Source of the DNA: Brachypterus glaber
Taxonomy: Eukaryota; Arthropoda; Insecta; Coleoptera; Kateretidae
NCBI GenBank assembly: GCA_958510825.1
Contig: OY294044.1
Location: 80,026,895-80,090,894 of the forward strand
Reading direction: 5' to 3'
Length of the DNA: 64,000 bases
Part shown: piece after piece, positions 9,836-20,245 of the stretch
How the letters are laid out: each line of letters starts with the position of its first letter
Position numbering within the stretch: the stretch's first letter is position 1
Position numbers and translations under genes: made by a program
Notes under the pieces: generated by a model
Seen by the model: only the letters and a program-made list of their open reading frames with translations
Database searches by the model: none
What the model was told of the DNA's origin: nothing

Positions 9836-10700
9836 TTCTACTTGACTTAGACTAAGCTAGCTAGCAGAAATAATAGTGTTTGCACCACTAGCTTTAGAAC
9901 ATACCATTATTTACCATGCTTTCAGACTGTGAAATCAATTTTCTTCACCTATAGCAATAATAATTTTTTCTCTCCTAGTAGGAGTAAATTTTATAAACAA
10001 TTGATATCCGCCACTTTAGATGTTTCAGTTTCTGTGCAATCTTTACTAATTAAACCCAAGAAAATAGCTTTAAATAAATTTTTATTTATTAAATATAATT
10101 AATTATAATTGTTACCAATTAATACAATGAATAATTAGCTAAATATTATGAAAAAAAAAAAAAATAATAATAAAAAAACTAAATTTTTAAACGTCAGTTC
10201 AAACTATTTATTTGAGCAGATGTCATTATTCAAGGCTTCTTGATTTTTATGAAAATTTCAAGAAATATAATTTCTGTTAATAATTTATTTTATTATTTGA
10301 ATAAAAATAGTTAAATAGTGCTGGTAGTGAAAAAATTAATATATAAACTACGGTAGAGAAGACTATTATAGCCTCACACTCTTAATTTTAATACGCTCCG
10401 CTATAAAAAAATATCTTCTCTACCTTGGTTTATAATTACTCTTTTTTAATTTCTATAAAAGGAGGAAATCTCAGTTAAGGAGGGAATAGGGACCACTTTA
10501 AGAATTGTAGGACAAAAATTGTATTTGTGTGGTTCGAAAATCACTTTAAGCCGGTGGTAGTATGCACAATGGGTTTTAGAAGAGTTTGACAAATAGTGTC
10601 GAAGTAATATGTTAATTATTAATTACAGCAAAACCATTGCTATCGAAATGCACACTCAATATAGACCAAGAAATATTAATTTAGATTAATGTTTTTTCAT
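9836..10700. other. AT-rich stretch with one small hairpin
   Basis: No gene seen. At 10348-10428 inverted arms CTACGGTAGAGAAGA and TCTTCTCTACCTTGG, with inner TATAGC/GCTATA, form a hairpin of about 80 bp. It resembles the other hairpin MITEs in the window. Confidence 0.4.
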
Positions 10701-11455
10701 TAATAATAACCCAATTGTAACTAAAACAACAACCAAATTTTTAGGTACGGTAATTAAACACGCTAAGCTAGAGCGATTGTATTAATTCAATATGCAAAAA
10801 TTTAAATATGCAATATTTTGCTTTAAAACACTTAAAAGTCTTCTGGATGAACAAGGCCTATTATCAGATTACTACGCATTAGTGTACTCCGCAATAAGCT
10901 CTAATATAATGGTCTATGGATTGGCTTCTGAAACTGACCGTATCTTTGTCATACAAAAACGAATTATTCGCCTTATTTACAATATTCCTTCAAGACAAAC
11001 TTAAAAAGCAATCTTTAAGACTAAAAAAATACTTACATTTCCATGCATTTATAGACTCAAACTTAAGCTACATTTCTAAAAATTTTCAAGAAATCTGGAT
11101 GTCCATACTCGAGAAAGAGATAATTTTCAGTTAAACACATTTACCCGGTTTTTTTATAAAAAAAATCACCCATATATGCTGGTTGTCATTATTTTAACTT
11201 GCTACCAGCAGCGTTAAAAAACGATGTCTCCTTCTTTAATGTTTTTAGAATGAAACTAAAAAAAATTTAAGCGATAATGCTTTTTATACTGTTAGGGAAT
11301 TCACCGACGCACTAAATATTAATATTGTTATGTCTTAATTTATTTTATATATTTATTTTTTTTTTAATAATTTTAGTAATAATTTTAATCTGTTTTTTTA
11401 TATGACTTATCTATCCAATGTATGCTGGCAAAGATTAATAAAAATATCTATCCAT
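10700..11455 (+). pseudogene. LINE-E, 3' part of a LINE ORF2 with its 3' UTR
   Basis: Begins in the RT thumb (TTTKFLGTVIKHAKLERLY, then stop), continues 10792-11004 as FALKTLKSLLDEQGLLSDYY-like sequence with MVYGLAS (the usual 'YG...WG' block), IQKRIIRLIYNIPSRQT, then loses frame. Fragments DVHTRERDNFQLNTFTRFFY, YAGCHYFNLLPAALKNDVSF and NAFYTVREFTDAL, ending at a stop at 11338, are readable after shifts. The 3' UTR ends at about 11455 in CCAATGTATGCTGGCAAAG..AATAAAAATATC, the same arrangement as the tail at 25740-25790. At least four frame breaks; dead. Confidence 0.8.
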
Positions 11456-11640
11456 CTATACCTGAGTGCAAGTGACATTATTATGCATTACTGTGGTATT
11501 ATCCCCCTTCAATGTAACTTTGCCAACTTTGCCAACATTGCCATTATGGATAAATGTTAATAATGGATGGTAGTTAAACTTAGGTTGCCTAACCTCAAAA
11601 TCCTTATTTGGTAATAACATATCTTTTTTTTTTGTTGCAG

Positions 11641-11767
11641 GGTTGTGAAACTAAAGACTATTTAAAGCTTTCCTGGAAACTTTTTGGATTTTTTATCACA
11701 GGAAAAATGTTGCCTTCCGAAGGATTCTTAATCAAAATCGCTCTAATATCCATGTTTGTTAGTTCAG
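11641..11767 (+). CDS. First coding exon of an unidentified secreted or membrane protein
   Basis: A pyrimidine tract and acceptor (TTTTTTTTTTGTTGCAG, ending 11640) precede 66 bp of 5' UTR. The ATG at 11707 follows GGAAAA (A at -3). Translation is MLPSEGFLIKIALISMFVSS plus one base: a short polar start, a hydrophobic core (FLIKIALISMFV) and small residues, that is, a signal peptide. The donor is CAG|GTAAGTT at 11768, a perfect consensus, leaving phase 1 as is common for signal-peptide exons. The patch has a more balanced base composition than the flanking transposon debris. The product cannot be named from this alone; downstream exons are not identified with confidence. Much of the rest of the window could be an intron of this gene. 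Which start is used is clear because no other ATG lies in this exon upstream of it. Confidence 0.65.
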
Positions 11768-12060
11768 GTAAGTTGTAATTCTTATAAGCTTATATTCATA
11801 TTTTCATCTATTTGCATTACATAATTACGATTTTGTAATTTTTGTTTGGGTTATAATAAGCTTCAATGTAAAACAATTTTAGTGTTTACTAAAAATTGCT
11901 TAAAATTTCTAAAAATTTAGGTTTATATATCTGACATTATCTAAAGATCTTAGAAACAGGTAAAATTCTTGTAAAGTATTAATAAATATGTATGTTTTTA
12001 AAACATTGTTTTATGTGTGATTTTGGGCCGTGTATGTTTTTATATCAACTGGAAATGGAG
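11768..12060 (+). other. Start of the intron after the signal-peptide exon
   Basis: AT-rich sequence following the GTAAGT donor. Nothing else recognised. The sequence upstream of the exon (11460-11640) likewise reads as intron. Confidence 0.5.
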
Positions 12061-12234
12061 GTGTCCGGCTAGCAGGATGAAAGCATCTGAGACACCCTTT
12101 TTACACTAAAGTACATGTTAATTCTTTTACATCCATTTTTATTTAAAATAACTATAAAAATACACTTAAAATGTTTGTAACTATTATGAGTTTGTATTTT
12201 AGATTTTAAGCTTTCACGGCCATTAAGATATAAA

Positions 12235-12600
12235 GAACTTTCACTTTCGGGTTTAGACCGTGTTAATGGATTTTCACTTTCCGACGTTTCGTCTCTTACT
12301 ACTAGAGACATCTTCAGGGATTAATCTGAAACTAAGTTTCGAATCAACTTGTGTCACTATTTATGACGAGTTGTGGTTATTCACCCGTGACGAGGTTTTT
12401 CCTATCAAAGACTTCCATATTGCAGGTAAGTGGTAACCAGTGTCCCGATTGATATTGTTAGGATGCTTGATGATTTCTATCGATTCCCGTATCTTCCTTG
12501 GCATTTTTCTGTTTTCTGTTAATATTTGTTTTGTTTCAGACAAATTGATTTTATGACCTGTTTCATGTACATGTTCGGCTACTGCCGATAAGGAAATGAG
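12235..12600 (-). mobile_element. Penelope-like retroelement, 3' terminal fragment
   Basis: On the - strand a frame from 12600 to 12361 reads ISLSAVAEHVHETGHKIN, then MPRKIRESIEIIKHPNNINR and DTGYHLPAIWKSL. This is the diagnostic C-terminal part of Penelope-like elements (SAVAEH..TGH, R.ESIEI.KHP.N.NRD.GY..P..W), downstream of RT and within the GIY-YIG endonuclease region. A stop and loss of similarity at 12601 mark 5' truncation. The 3' UTR (12235-12360) carries a hammerhead-like motif. The frame seen at 12069-12311 is noncoding element sequence. Confidence 0.85.
12281..12320 (-). ncRNA. Hammerhead-ribozyme-like motif in the Penelope-like element
   Basis: On the - strand: TCC, CTGAAGA (CUGANGA box), T, GTCTC, loop TAGTAGTAA, GAGAC, GAAAC, GTC, GGA. 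Stem II is GTCTC/GAGAC, and stem I can start as TCC/GGA. The GAAA box and the GTC cleavage triplet are in place, and stem III is minimal (AC/GT). One extra U between the CUGANGA box and stem II departs from the canonical fold. Hammerhead motifs are known in Penelope-like elements. Confidence 0.55.
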
Positions 12601-13067
12601 TTATGAGTTTGTAATTAAAGAAAAAACAAACATTTTAAATTTCGGTGTCATTGTTACCAATATAAATACACTGAATACCTCAAATCAGTCATATTGTAAC
12701 TATTTAAAACTAAATTACTTTTTAAGCAAAATAAGACATTTGGCTTAGGTAAACTAACTAAAAATTTGACCAATGAAATGTGCAGATTTATTAGGCACAT
12801 TCAATTATACTGGTTAAATTATTGAGTAAACCAATCTTAAAAATGGATATTTAGCCTAAACCATACTGTAGCCAGTTTTGGAGGTAAACTAAACTTTTTT
12901 AGATGTTTATTGTATTGTTTATTATACAAGTATAATAACTTTTTTATATTTGTTGTACATTTTACAAAGTCGTGTAAAACAAGTTATATAATGTGTATTC
13001 TATTACCACTGATTTGTTGTAAATATCACAATTTTATTTCAATGTAATAGCACAAAATAGTATATTA

Positions 13068-13200
13068 CATAACTAGTGTGGAAAGTGACATATTCCACGC
13101 GAATGGGAAGGTTTACGAACGAGCCGCCAGGCGAGTGAGAACACCCCACGAGTGTATGAAATACACTTTCCAAGGAGTTATGCACACTATTTTTCCTACG
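13068..13200. repeat. GC-rich hairpin element with ACGAGCCGSCAGGCGAGT core
   Basis: GGAAAGTG (13080-13087) pairs with CACTTTCC (about 13162-13169). At its centre is ACGAGCCGCCAGGCGAGT (13119-13136), identical at 17 of 18 positions to the inverted core at 24272-24289. It is followed by TATTTTTCCTACGACCC (13189-13205), which recurs inverted as GGGGATCGTAGGAAAAATTTA near 14702-14722. The interval 13068-14722 could therefore be one foldback with the MITE at 13593 nested inside. Confidence 0.55.
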
Positions 13201-13592
13201 ACCCGAAAAAATATGAAGTTTCTTATTTTTAAATTTTCTAACTTTTATTAATTTTTAAGAAAAGCACAAAATAATTATAAAGAGCATACACATTTATATA
13301 TGTAGGTATGTCAAACAGGAAATATGATTTTCATTTAGCTTTAGTTTTCTTGGTTTTATATTTAATACAATACATAGCTGTTAAAAAATGTTGTCTAATC
13401 CTTAATAAATGCAAACTTGAGTTTACTTATTAAATTAGATTTCTATGGTTATGCTGCCATATAAGACAGTAAAACTGTACTGTTTTATATTTCATAAGAA
13501 AAATGTATGTGTATTTTGATGTTTTTTATATGATGTAAGGTAACTAAATAAAAAATTAAGTAATTTTTATAAGATCTAGACTGTCTAGACTA

Positions 13593-14404
13593 CACGGTAA
13601 AAATAAATTACATTAAATTACATAGTCCGTAAATGGTAATATGTTGCCATAGACCGGAATGGTAAAAATTACATTGTCCGTAATGGTAATGTTTTGCATA
13701 GACCGGAACAGTAAAAATTACATAGTCCATAATGGTAATATTTTGCATAGACCGGAACAGTAAAAATTACATAGTCCAGAATGGTAATATTTTGCATAGA
13801 CTTGAATTTTGAAAAAAAATATTTACTACTTAGAAAATGTTTGTTCCAAATTACAAGTCTCTGTGTCAAAGCTTTTTTGAAATATCGTAGCGTAAAGTTC
13901 ATTTGGTTTAATAAACCAAACGATGTGCACCCTTAATACGAGTATAAACTGCTTACATCTTTCTTTATTGGTTGATAAAGATCGTAATTTATAATGAATG
14001 TAAATTTTAGGCCACAAATAAAGCATTTAAATATCGTACATAAATAATATTTACCTTTTTTTACACTTTTAGCACTTTAACCTAGCAGCATGCGTCGCTA
14101 TCTCTCTAACAATAACAATATTAAACGGTCCGTCTCATGATGCGACGCCTTCTTGGTTATTGTCCAAAGCGCACGCGAGTCTTAAAATAACATAGCCCGA
14201 CATTGTAAAATCATGTAAAAATATGTAAATATATTTTTTTACATTCTTTTACATTCTTTTACATTATTTTACATTATTTTACATTCTTTTACATTCTTTT
14301 ACATAAATTCATGAATTATGCATAGTCCAGAATAGTAAATTTACTATTCCGTACTATGTAAATTCATGTATTTTTACATTATTTTACATGCAGTTTTTAC
14401 AGTG
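13593..14404. mobile_element. MITE with CACTGTAAAAA-type termini, copy B, 812 bp
   Basis: Left end CACGGTAAAAA, right end TTTTTACAGTG, TA at 13591-13592 and 14405-14406. It has the same 49-bp internal units, the same segment AAATATCGTACATAAAT and the same TTTTACATT-rich right part as copy A. It differs by deletions and by an extra block at about 13920-14160 (includes CTAGCAGCATGCGTCGC). The frames readable here (13669-14026, - strand) come from the repeat units. Confidence 0.88.
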
Positions 14405-14764
14405 TAGACAGTAATGGTCAAAATAGTAACGTTATAACTATAGTTTCTATTTTTGACATGACAAACAGAAATATTTGGATTAAAACACTTAAAAGATATA
14501 AAAGGCTGTGGTGAAAGGTGGAAAATGGTTTATAAAACAAGGTGAATAAAATTCGTAGAATCTACGAGGTAAATATCTAAATAAAATTAGGCAAACCTCC
14601 ATACATAAATATCACACGAGTGTGATATAAATAAAAATATCAAACTAGTGTGATATGAGGCGTTTTCTAAAGAACAAAAGAGTGTGCTGTCATTTTCATA
14701 GGGGATCGTAGGAAAAATTTATTTTATTTACAATGTAATAAAATTATTGAGCAAAATATATTTC

Positions 14765-14975
14765 AATAAATCCGTAAGTCCTCTAGAAATTGACCATGAA
14801 ACGCTTAAACAGACTTAGAAAGGCACAAAGGACAATAAGTATCCTTTATTGGAAAGGACTGCAGGAAAGCTTACGAGTCCGAATATATAACGAGAAAATA
14901 ACGATCTATGGACCACGATATTTTCATGGAAATCAGTGGGCCATGCTGCTTTGTTTGATAAAATTGGTAAAACGT
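14765..14975 (+). pseudogene. Possible decayed coding segment, family unknown
   Basis: Two frames are readable. One (from 14793) runs 76 residues. The other reads EIDHETLKQT, stop, KGTKDNKYPLLERTAGKLTS, stop, RENNDLWTTIFSWKSVGHAA and FDKIGKT, then AC|GTAAGT. The second looks more protein-like but has two stops. No family recognised; it could be old transposon or processed pseudogene sequence. Confidence 0.25.
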
Positions 14976-15245
14976 AAGTCATACACAGAAAAAAAATGTA
15001 AAACTGGATGCCAACATTAAGTTATGTTAATTTTCTATTTTCATAACATATAATTTCTTATTTAATTTATCATAATATATTCTGTAAAAATTAATACGTT
15101 AAACTTTTTCGCGCATATTTTTAACTGCATACATCTTAAAATCTATTAATAAAAACTATAGGTAAGGTTAGTAAGCCAGTTATTGCCAAGTTAAAATATT
15201 TTATTTTTTATTGCATTTAAGTTTATTTGTAATCACCTACAATAG

Positions 15246-15757
15246 CCAATTTTTTTGTGAAAACACCGGTTAACCTTACGGACAGTTCTCACAAAAATGC
15301 ACTGATTATTTTGCTGTGGTTTATTCCTGTTTTGACAATTACCTAACCTAACTTCACTTAAGAATTCTCCGAAAAAACCGATAAGGTATATATTTTTATA
15401 TATTTCCTTTGTATAAGATATAATGAAAAAGCACTTAAACTATATTTCCAAGTTTATTTGCTCATGGGGAAGGCAGCAAACAACAATCACAAGTTTAAAT
15501 TTTTTTTATACAAAAAGATAATTAATTGTTAGATAAACCACGTAAGAAAACACTTAGAAGTTAGTACTACTACTGAATAGAAGTTGAAATACCTTACAAC
15601 TCTATTTTTTACACTTTACATACAAATCGAATAAAATCCCAAAGGCTTGTAAATAAACAATTTATAGGTTATGTTTTTACGGTTAACCGTATCTAACTCA
15701 CCTCCGAACCTGTGTTAGCCGCGGTTACTGCCGCGACCCGACAAAAAATTGGCTTAT
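15246..15757. mobile_element. Possible 510-bp element with AGCCAATTTTTTTGT ends
   Basis: AGCCAATTTTTTTGT at about 15244-15258 is mirrored by ACAAAAAATTGGCTT at about 15741-15755. The related repeat copy at 48528-48600 runs straight across this point without the block, which supports a later insertion. It contains ACCGGTTAACCTTACGG and a partly matching TTACGGTTAACCGTA. The target duplication was not resolved. Confidence 0.45.
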
Positions 15758-15829
15758 ATTAACAATAATCATATTTTTATTCTAATGGGTAAAACATAAA
15801 AAACTGCAGGAGCTTCAAAAAAAATATTA

Positions 15830-16515
15830 TTTCTTTCTAAAAAAGATTGCATTCTGACAATATTAGGAAGCCATGTCCCAAATATTGCCAGATTACTGAC
15901 AAAATAATAAGAAAATATTGTGGCATAATAACAATTTCAACTTTTTTAGGAACAATTTGGGCACTTAAATAACATTTGTCGTTTTAAGTAAACCCCACTC
16001 ACTTCTAAATATATTTATCGACTACAATCTCACATTGGCCTGGCGATTCTCTTCGAATAAAAAGCAGAACCAGGATTCAGAATTCCCTGATTTTTTCTTT
16101 ACATTCTTTTCTTGTTATTTTTTGTTTTTGTCATTTTTTTTTATTGTCAATTACTTCGCAGGGCAATATTGGGAATACTTGAAGAGATACTTGAACAACA
16201 ATCTCAAAAATTACATTTTCGCTTTTTATTGAATAAAACAAGTTAATGGGTCAAGAAAGTGCATGTTTGTGCCTACCTTATTACGTTTGTGCCATGCACT
16301 AATCGATGCTACCCAGCTTGGTCAGAACAAGTTTACAAGTTTTTATAGTGAAAGACCACGAACTGCTTTTTTGTAAACGCCATTACAGAGACCAACTGGA
16401 TACAGATACATTATATTGATATAACAGATATACTGTGCCACCTCTGACACAGAGGACGAACTAACAATTTTAAAAGGAGGTGGAAATATTAGGAACATGG
16501 CAAAAATTGACTCAC
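15830..16515 (-). repeat. Dispersed repeat R-T, copy A
   Basis: Shared with 48528-49330 and 60355-61000. Common segments include ATATTGTGGCAYAATAACAA, CAATTTGGGCACTTAAATAA, TTCTTTTCTTGTTRTTTTTT and CACAGAGGACGAACTAAC. Read on the - strand, the 16300-16515 part stays open for about 60 codons and aligns loosely with the frame at 60766-61176. Sequence upstream to about 15160 also aligns with 48535 onward. The nature of the element is unknown. Confidence 0.6.
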
Positions 16516-16555
16516 CCACCTTATTTTTTAATTATCTCATTTTTTAATTTTTTTT

Positions 16556-16612
16556 TAACTTTTGATTTTGAGGGACACGCGTTCCCTCGCGGGTCAGGTG
16601 GCCCGGGCTTTG
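16556..16612 (+). other. GC-rich patch in AT-rich DNA
   Basis: GGGACACGCGTTCCCTCGCG then GGTCAGGTGGCCCGGGC. It is markedly unlike its surroundings; GGGA..TCCC and GGCCCGGGC are palindromic. Function not visible. Confidence 0.4.
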
Positions 16613-16789
16613 TTATTCTCCTGTTAATTATAATATAGTCTCTCTGATTGACATTAGTTATAACAAATTCCCTTTTTTTAAAACACTCCAGAATCTCGAG
16701 TTTATAAAAAAATAATATATTTGGACTTATGGAAAAATATCAAAAACCTAAAAAATCTTTATATATCAATGATAGCGCCTTCGCCATAA

Positions 16790-17250
16790 TTGTAAATATC
16801 AAACAAGCCGTGAAGATATGTAATGCTACGCATTCCATTATATATTTTTCACCGTAAATGGTACATTGCATTTCCCAAATACTTAAAAAAATAAGTTTCA
16901 AAAAAAAAAAAAAATTAAAAAAATACATTTTTTTTAAAGATCGTTTTTAAAAAAAAAAAATTATTAAAAAAAAGCTTTCATTTTTCATTTCGTTTTTTAA
17001 TTTTCTTTTGGTAGAATTGATCCTTATAATAAAAGTATTTTTTCCTGAAAAAATTCCGTTAATCGGATTTTTTTTTCAGCTTTTTTCGATTTTTTTTTAA
17101 GTTTAACCCCCCATAACTTTTTTGTTTGTTGTTGTTGTTGTTTGTAAGAATATAATTTTGGTAAAATGCGTTTTAGTATTTTATATATTTTATTTGTTTT
17201 ATCCACGACCTTACACCTTCTCCCAAATATAAATAGGTGAAAAAGAAATA
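16790..17250. mobile_element. (GACG)-family element, partial copy
   Basis: GAAGATATGTAATGCTACGC and TTGCATTTCCCAAATACTT (16812-16885) match 28632-28710. GAATTGATCCTTATAATAAA and CCCCCATAACTTTTTTGT (17012-17130) match 55943-56065. So this is the same family as 28620-29520 and 55900-56330, but lacking the (GACG)n block. The frames here are low-complexity. Confidence 0.55.
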
Positions 17251-17518
17251 GCAAATTTAGATGATAACAAATTACGGTAGCAAAGTGTCTGTTGACTTCA
17301 AAACCTCTTAGAACGAAATCCTAATGAGGACCGGTTGGAAAATAATTGGTAAAAGTTCTTCCGCAGACTGCATGGTCAACAGCAGTACCAAACTGCAAAT
17401 TATTTTGCACAATTCTAATAGTGTTTTACTTGCTCACCTTGTTAACGTTGGCAAGATATGATGCTAACGCGTTGCAAAATAAAGTCGTCTAGGTAAATAA
17501 AGCGCCCCTAAGATCACA

Positions 17519-18249
17519 TGCCAGATAGCACAAAGTAATACTATGGACGTCCAATGGACGTATATTTATGGACGGCTGTATGTCCATAGGATGCCCATTT
17601 TTTCTCTATGGACGTCCCATGGACATCCGATCAGAGTCCAGATGTCAACTGTGGACATCCATAAGGTGTCCGTTCAAACCATCCATCCAGCATCCATAGG
17701 ACTTGTTTTTTTGCTTACTTAACTGGTATTTGCCACTGTGAAAAACTGTTATTTAACTTGCAATGTTTGTTGTTGTTTGTTTGTTTAGGGCAAATCTGCC
17801 AAAGGCTTTTTTGACCACTTAGAATATACTTAGTAAGCTAAAATTTGGTACACATGCTCGTCTGACAATACAACTTTATATAAAACATACCCCCCAATCC
17901 CCCACCCCTAAAATTTAAAAAATCCTTTTTTTACCCACGAGATAACTAAAATTAGGTTACATACTCATCCAGTGATAATCAAATTTTAAAATAAATTTTA
18001 CATCCCCCCTTATCTTCCCATCACCCCCCATATGCGTATAAGACTAAGTTTACCCTCTCTCTGTTTCACCCACTTAGAATAAACGTAGAGAGTTGAAATT
18101 ATGGGCTTAAAATGGACACTGAATGGACGTCCACTAATAGTCGTACAAAGAATGTAAATATATGGACGTAGACAGTACATCCATTATTAGTCCGTGGACC
18201 AATGTACTTAAAAGGGATCTAAAATGGAGGTCCGACCGGTGCTATATGG
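17519..18249. mobile_element. ATGGACGTCC-rich element with CCAKATAGCAC ends
   Basis: Left end CCAGATAGCAC (17519) and right end GTGCTATATGG (about 18239-18249) form a short terminal inverted repeat. Subterminal zones are packed with ATGGACGTCC and its variants (17535-17700 and 18105-18240). The middle (about 17780-18100) is an inverted copy of the 255-bp repeat of 22290-22980: GCAAATCTGCCAAAGGC, TTTGGTACACATGCTCGTCT, and CACCCCCCATATGC. No coding frame; no clear target duplication. Confidence 0.65.
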
Positions 18250-18409
18250 GATACATCATGTAAAGATACATAAATAATGTCCGTTCGTCTGTCTGTTAAT
18301 CTATTTAAAACAAAAAAGTAATAGGAGGCGCCACTTAAAAATTAGAAATAGGCTCAATAAATTTTGATAACTTAAGTTTAACTTAAAATCTAATCAGGAA
18401 AAGCTGTTA

Positions 18410-18650
18410 GGGGCTGTCCATATATTACGTAACGCAAATTGTACCGAAATTCATACACTTCATACCCCGGTTCTTGCGTTATTAAAGGCTGTAGAGATTT
18501 TATATTTTGGCTAACCCCCCTAACACCCCCCTATTTGGGAGGGGGGTAGCCAAAATATGAAATCTCTACATCCTTTAATAACGCCAGAAACGGGGTATGA
18601 AGTGTATGAATTTCGGTACAATTTGCGTTACGTAATATATGGACAGCCCC
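18410..18650. mobile_element. Harbinger-type hairpin MITE, 241 bp
   Basis: A near-perfect palindrome: GGGGCTGTCCATATATTACG at 18410 mirrored to GGACAGCCCC at 18650, with arms of about 110 bp and a G/C-run centre. Flanking TTA at 18407-18409 and 18651-18653 is a 3-bp TWA target duplication. That, with the GGGGCTGTCC terminus, fits PIF/Harbinger MITEs. A half copy is at 57042-57190. Confidence 0.88.
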
Positions 18651-19025
18651 TTAGCTACATTTAAATTCGAGGAATATACTATAGAATACGAAGCAATACA
18701 TCTTTACGGAATATTTTGTCTTCTAATTTGTCAATCTATAAACCGCAAGGTTGATTTATTTTGCGTGAAACCGGAAACAAACTGATTGTTTTTTTTTGGT
18801 GATTAATGTTTCGCTTAGCAATTAAATCATTTCAACATTTAGGTAGCTTTCTATCCTCAAAAAAATCGTTATAGGAAGTTAGGCCAATTAATAAAATAAA
18901 TAGGGAAATTGAACAGGGAAAAATTATTTATATATCATCATCAAGTTTTCAGTTTCAATATTGGTTTGAGAGCTTGCCATCCTACGCACTCTTTTATTTA
19001 TCCACCCTTACTACTTTTTTAATCC

Positions 19026-19482
19026 ACTCACGGTACTTTTTTGGGGGTATTTTTTTTTTTCGAAACCCTGAAATTCCTTTACCATTCGATGGTACCGTCC
19101 ATTTATATGATTTTTAGCGAAAATTAAAAAAATCTACTTCGTTTTTTATTAGAAAAAAAATGCTAAACGAGCTGCGAAGAGTAAAACAAGCACTGTACAT
19201 ATATAATGATACCCATTTCATTATATACTATTCAAAGTAAATGGGTATATTGCATTTTTCCAATTATTAAAAAAAAAAATAAAACAAATTTAAAAAAATT
19301 TTGAATTTTTTTTTTTATTTTTTTAATCTTCGCAGCTCGTTTAGCATTTTTTTTTTTTTAATAAAAAACGAAGTGCTCGGTGGATTTTTTTTTAATTTTA
19401 CAAATGGACGGTACAAATGGTAAAGGAATTTTAGGGTTTCGAAAAAAAAAAAAAAAAAAAAACAAAAAAGCACCGTGCACTA
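19026..19482. mobile_element. T-rich foldback element of about 457 bp
   Basis: ACGGTACTTTTTT, TTCGAAACCCTGAAATTCC and TTTACCATT with ACCGTCCATTT on the left are mirrored by AATGGACGGTAC, GGTAAAGGAATTTTAGGG, TTTCGAAAA and AAAAAGCACCGTG on the right. GCTAAACGAGCTGCGAAGA pairs with TCTTCGCAGCTCGTTTAGC. The centre (19200-19265) resembles the ATATAATGCTACGC..TTGCATTTCC core of the (GACG) family. Confidence 0.8.
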
Positions 19483-19719
19483 CTGTATTTTTGGTCTCTT
19501 ATTTCGTATTGTATATGACTGAAACATATCGATTTTTCAAATCCTTGACTTTTGCCTGACTTCCCTGAGCTCCCTTACTTAGTGAGAATCCTGAAAGAAG
19601 TAAAAGTGGATAAACTTTATAATTTCAGAAAACGTCACTTTGATTTAATAGATAAAAATTTTATAATATTTTTGAAAAAAAGTCTTCATAAAATAAAGAG
19701 ATAGAAGGCATCTTTTTTT

Positions 19720-19925
19720 TATTATAAAGAAACAGTGAGGTAATTTTATTCTTATTCACCAAATTGTACAAAATTCTAAGTGGGTGAAATGAACAGTGGG
19801 TTAGCCGTATAGCCGTAGATGGGGGGATGACGGGGGGTATTTAATTTACAAGAAATTTTATTGCTATGAGATGCGTATGCAATTTAATTTTAGTTTCAAA
19901 TTATCTTGTGTGGGTTAAAATAGTT
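19720..19925 (+). repeat. Diverged relative of the 255-bp repeat
   Basis: AAGTGGGTGAAA, GTGGGTTAGCC, ATGGGGGGATGACGGGGGG, AATTTTATT and TTTCAAATTATCTTGTGTGG follow the unit order seen at 22361-22980, but at much lower identity. Confidence 0.5.
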
Positions 19926-19928
19926 ATT

Positions 19929-19992
19929 TATATACCAAGGGACTAAACTGGCTGTTTTAGGGACAGCCAAGTTTAGTCCTAAGGTATATACA
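19929..19992. repeat. Hairpin of about 64 bp
   Basis: TATATACC..GGACTAAACT.GCTGT is mirrored by ACAGC..AGTTTAGTCC..GGTATATA. AAGTTTAGTCC recurs at 22262-22272, flanking LINE-B on its other side. The hairpin and LINE-B may have shared a larger element. Confidence 0.7.
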
Positions 19993-20214
19993 CTATTTTT
20001 TGCAGGACCAAACATAATTTAGGTAGGTAGATAAAATTAAAATTAAAAACCACCCGTCTAAAATCGGTTGTTTTATTTTCGTAATTTAATCAAGATGCCT
20101 GTAAATTGCGAAAAGTGAGTTTCATGGCATCGCTATTTCAATTGTTTTTTAATATGGTTGACACAAACGTCAAAAAAATGGACGATGATGATAAATTTTA
20201 AGTTATGTATAAAT

Positions 20215-20215
<1 letters not shown>

Positions 20216-20245
<30 letters not shown>

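Noticed and set aside
12069..12311. 80-residue frame beginning MSLVVRDETSESENPL
   Set aside because: It reads through the hammerhead-like motif and 3' UTR of the Penelope-like element; the true coding part ends upstream at 12361.
16035..16232. 65-residue frame on the + strand
   Set aside because: Phe/Leu-rich product of a T-rich tract in repeat R-T; the equivalent frames in the other copies (48962-49205, 60435-60635) are not conserved in strand or frame.
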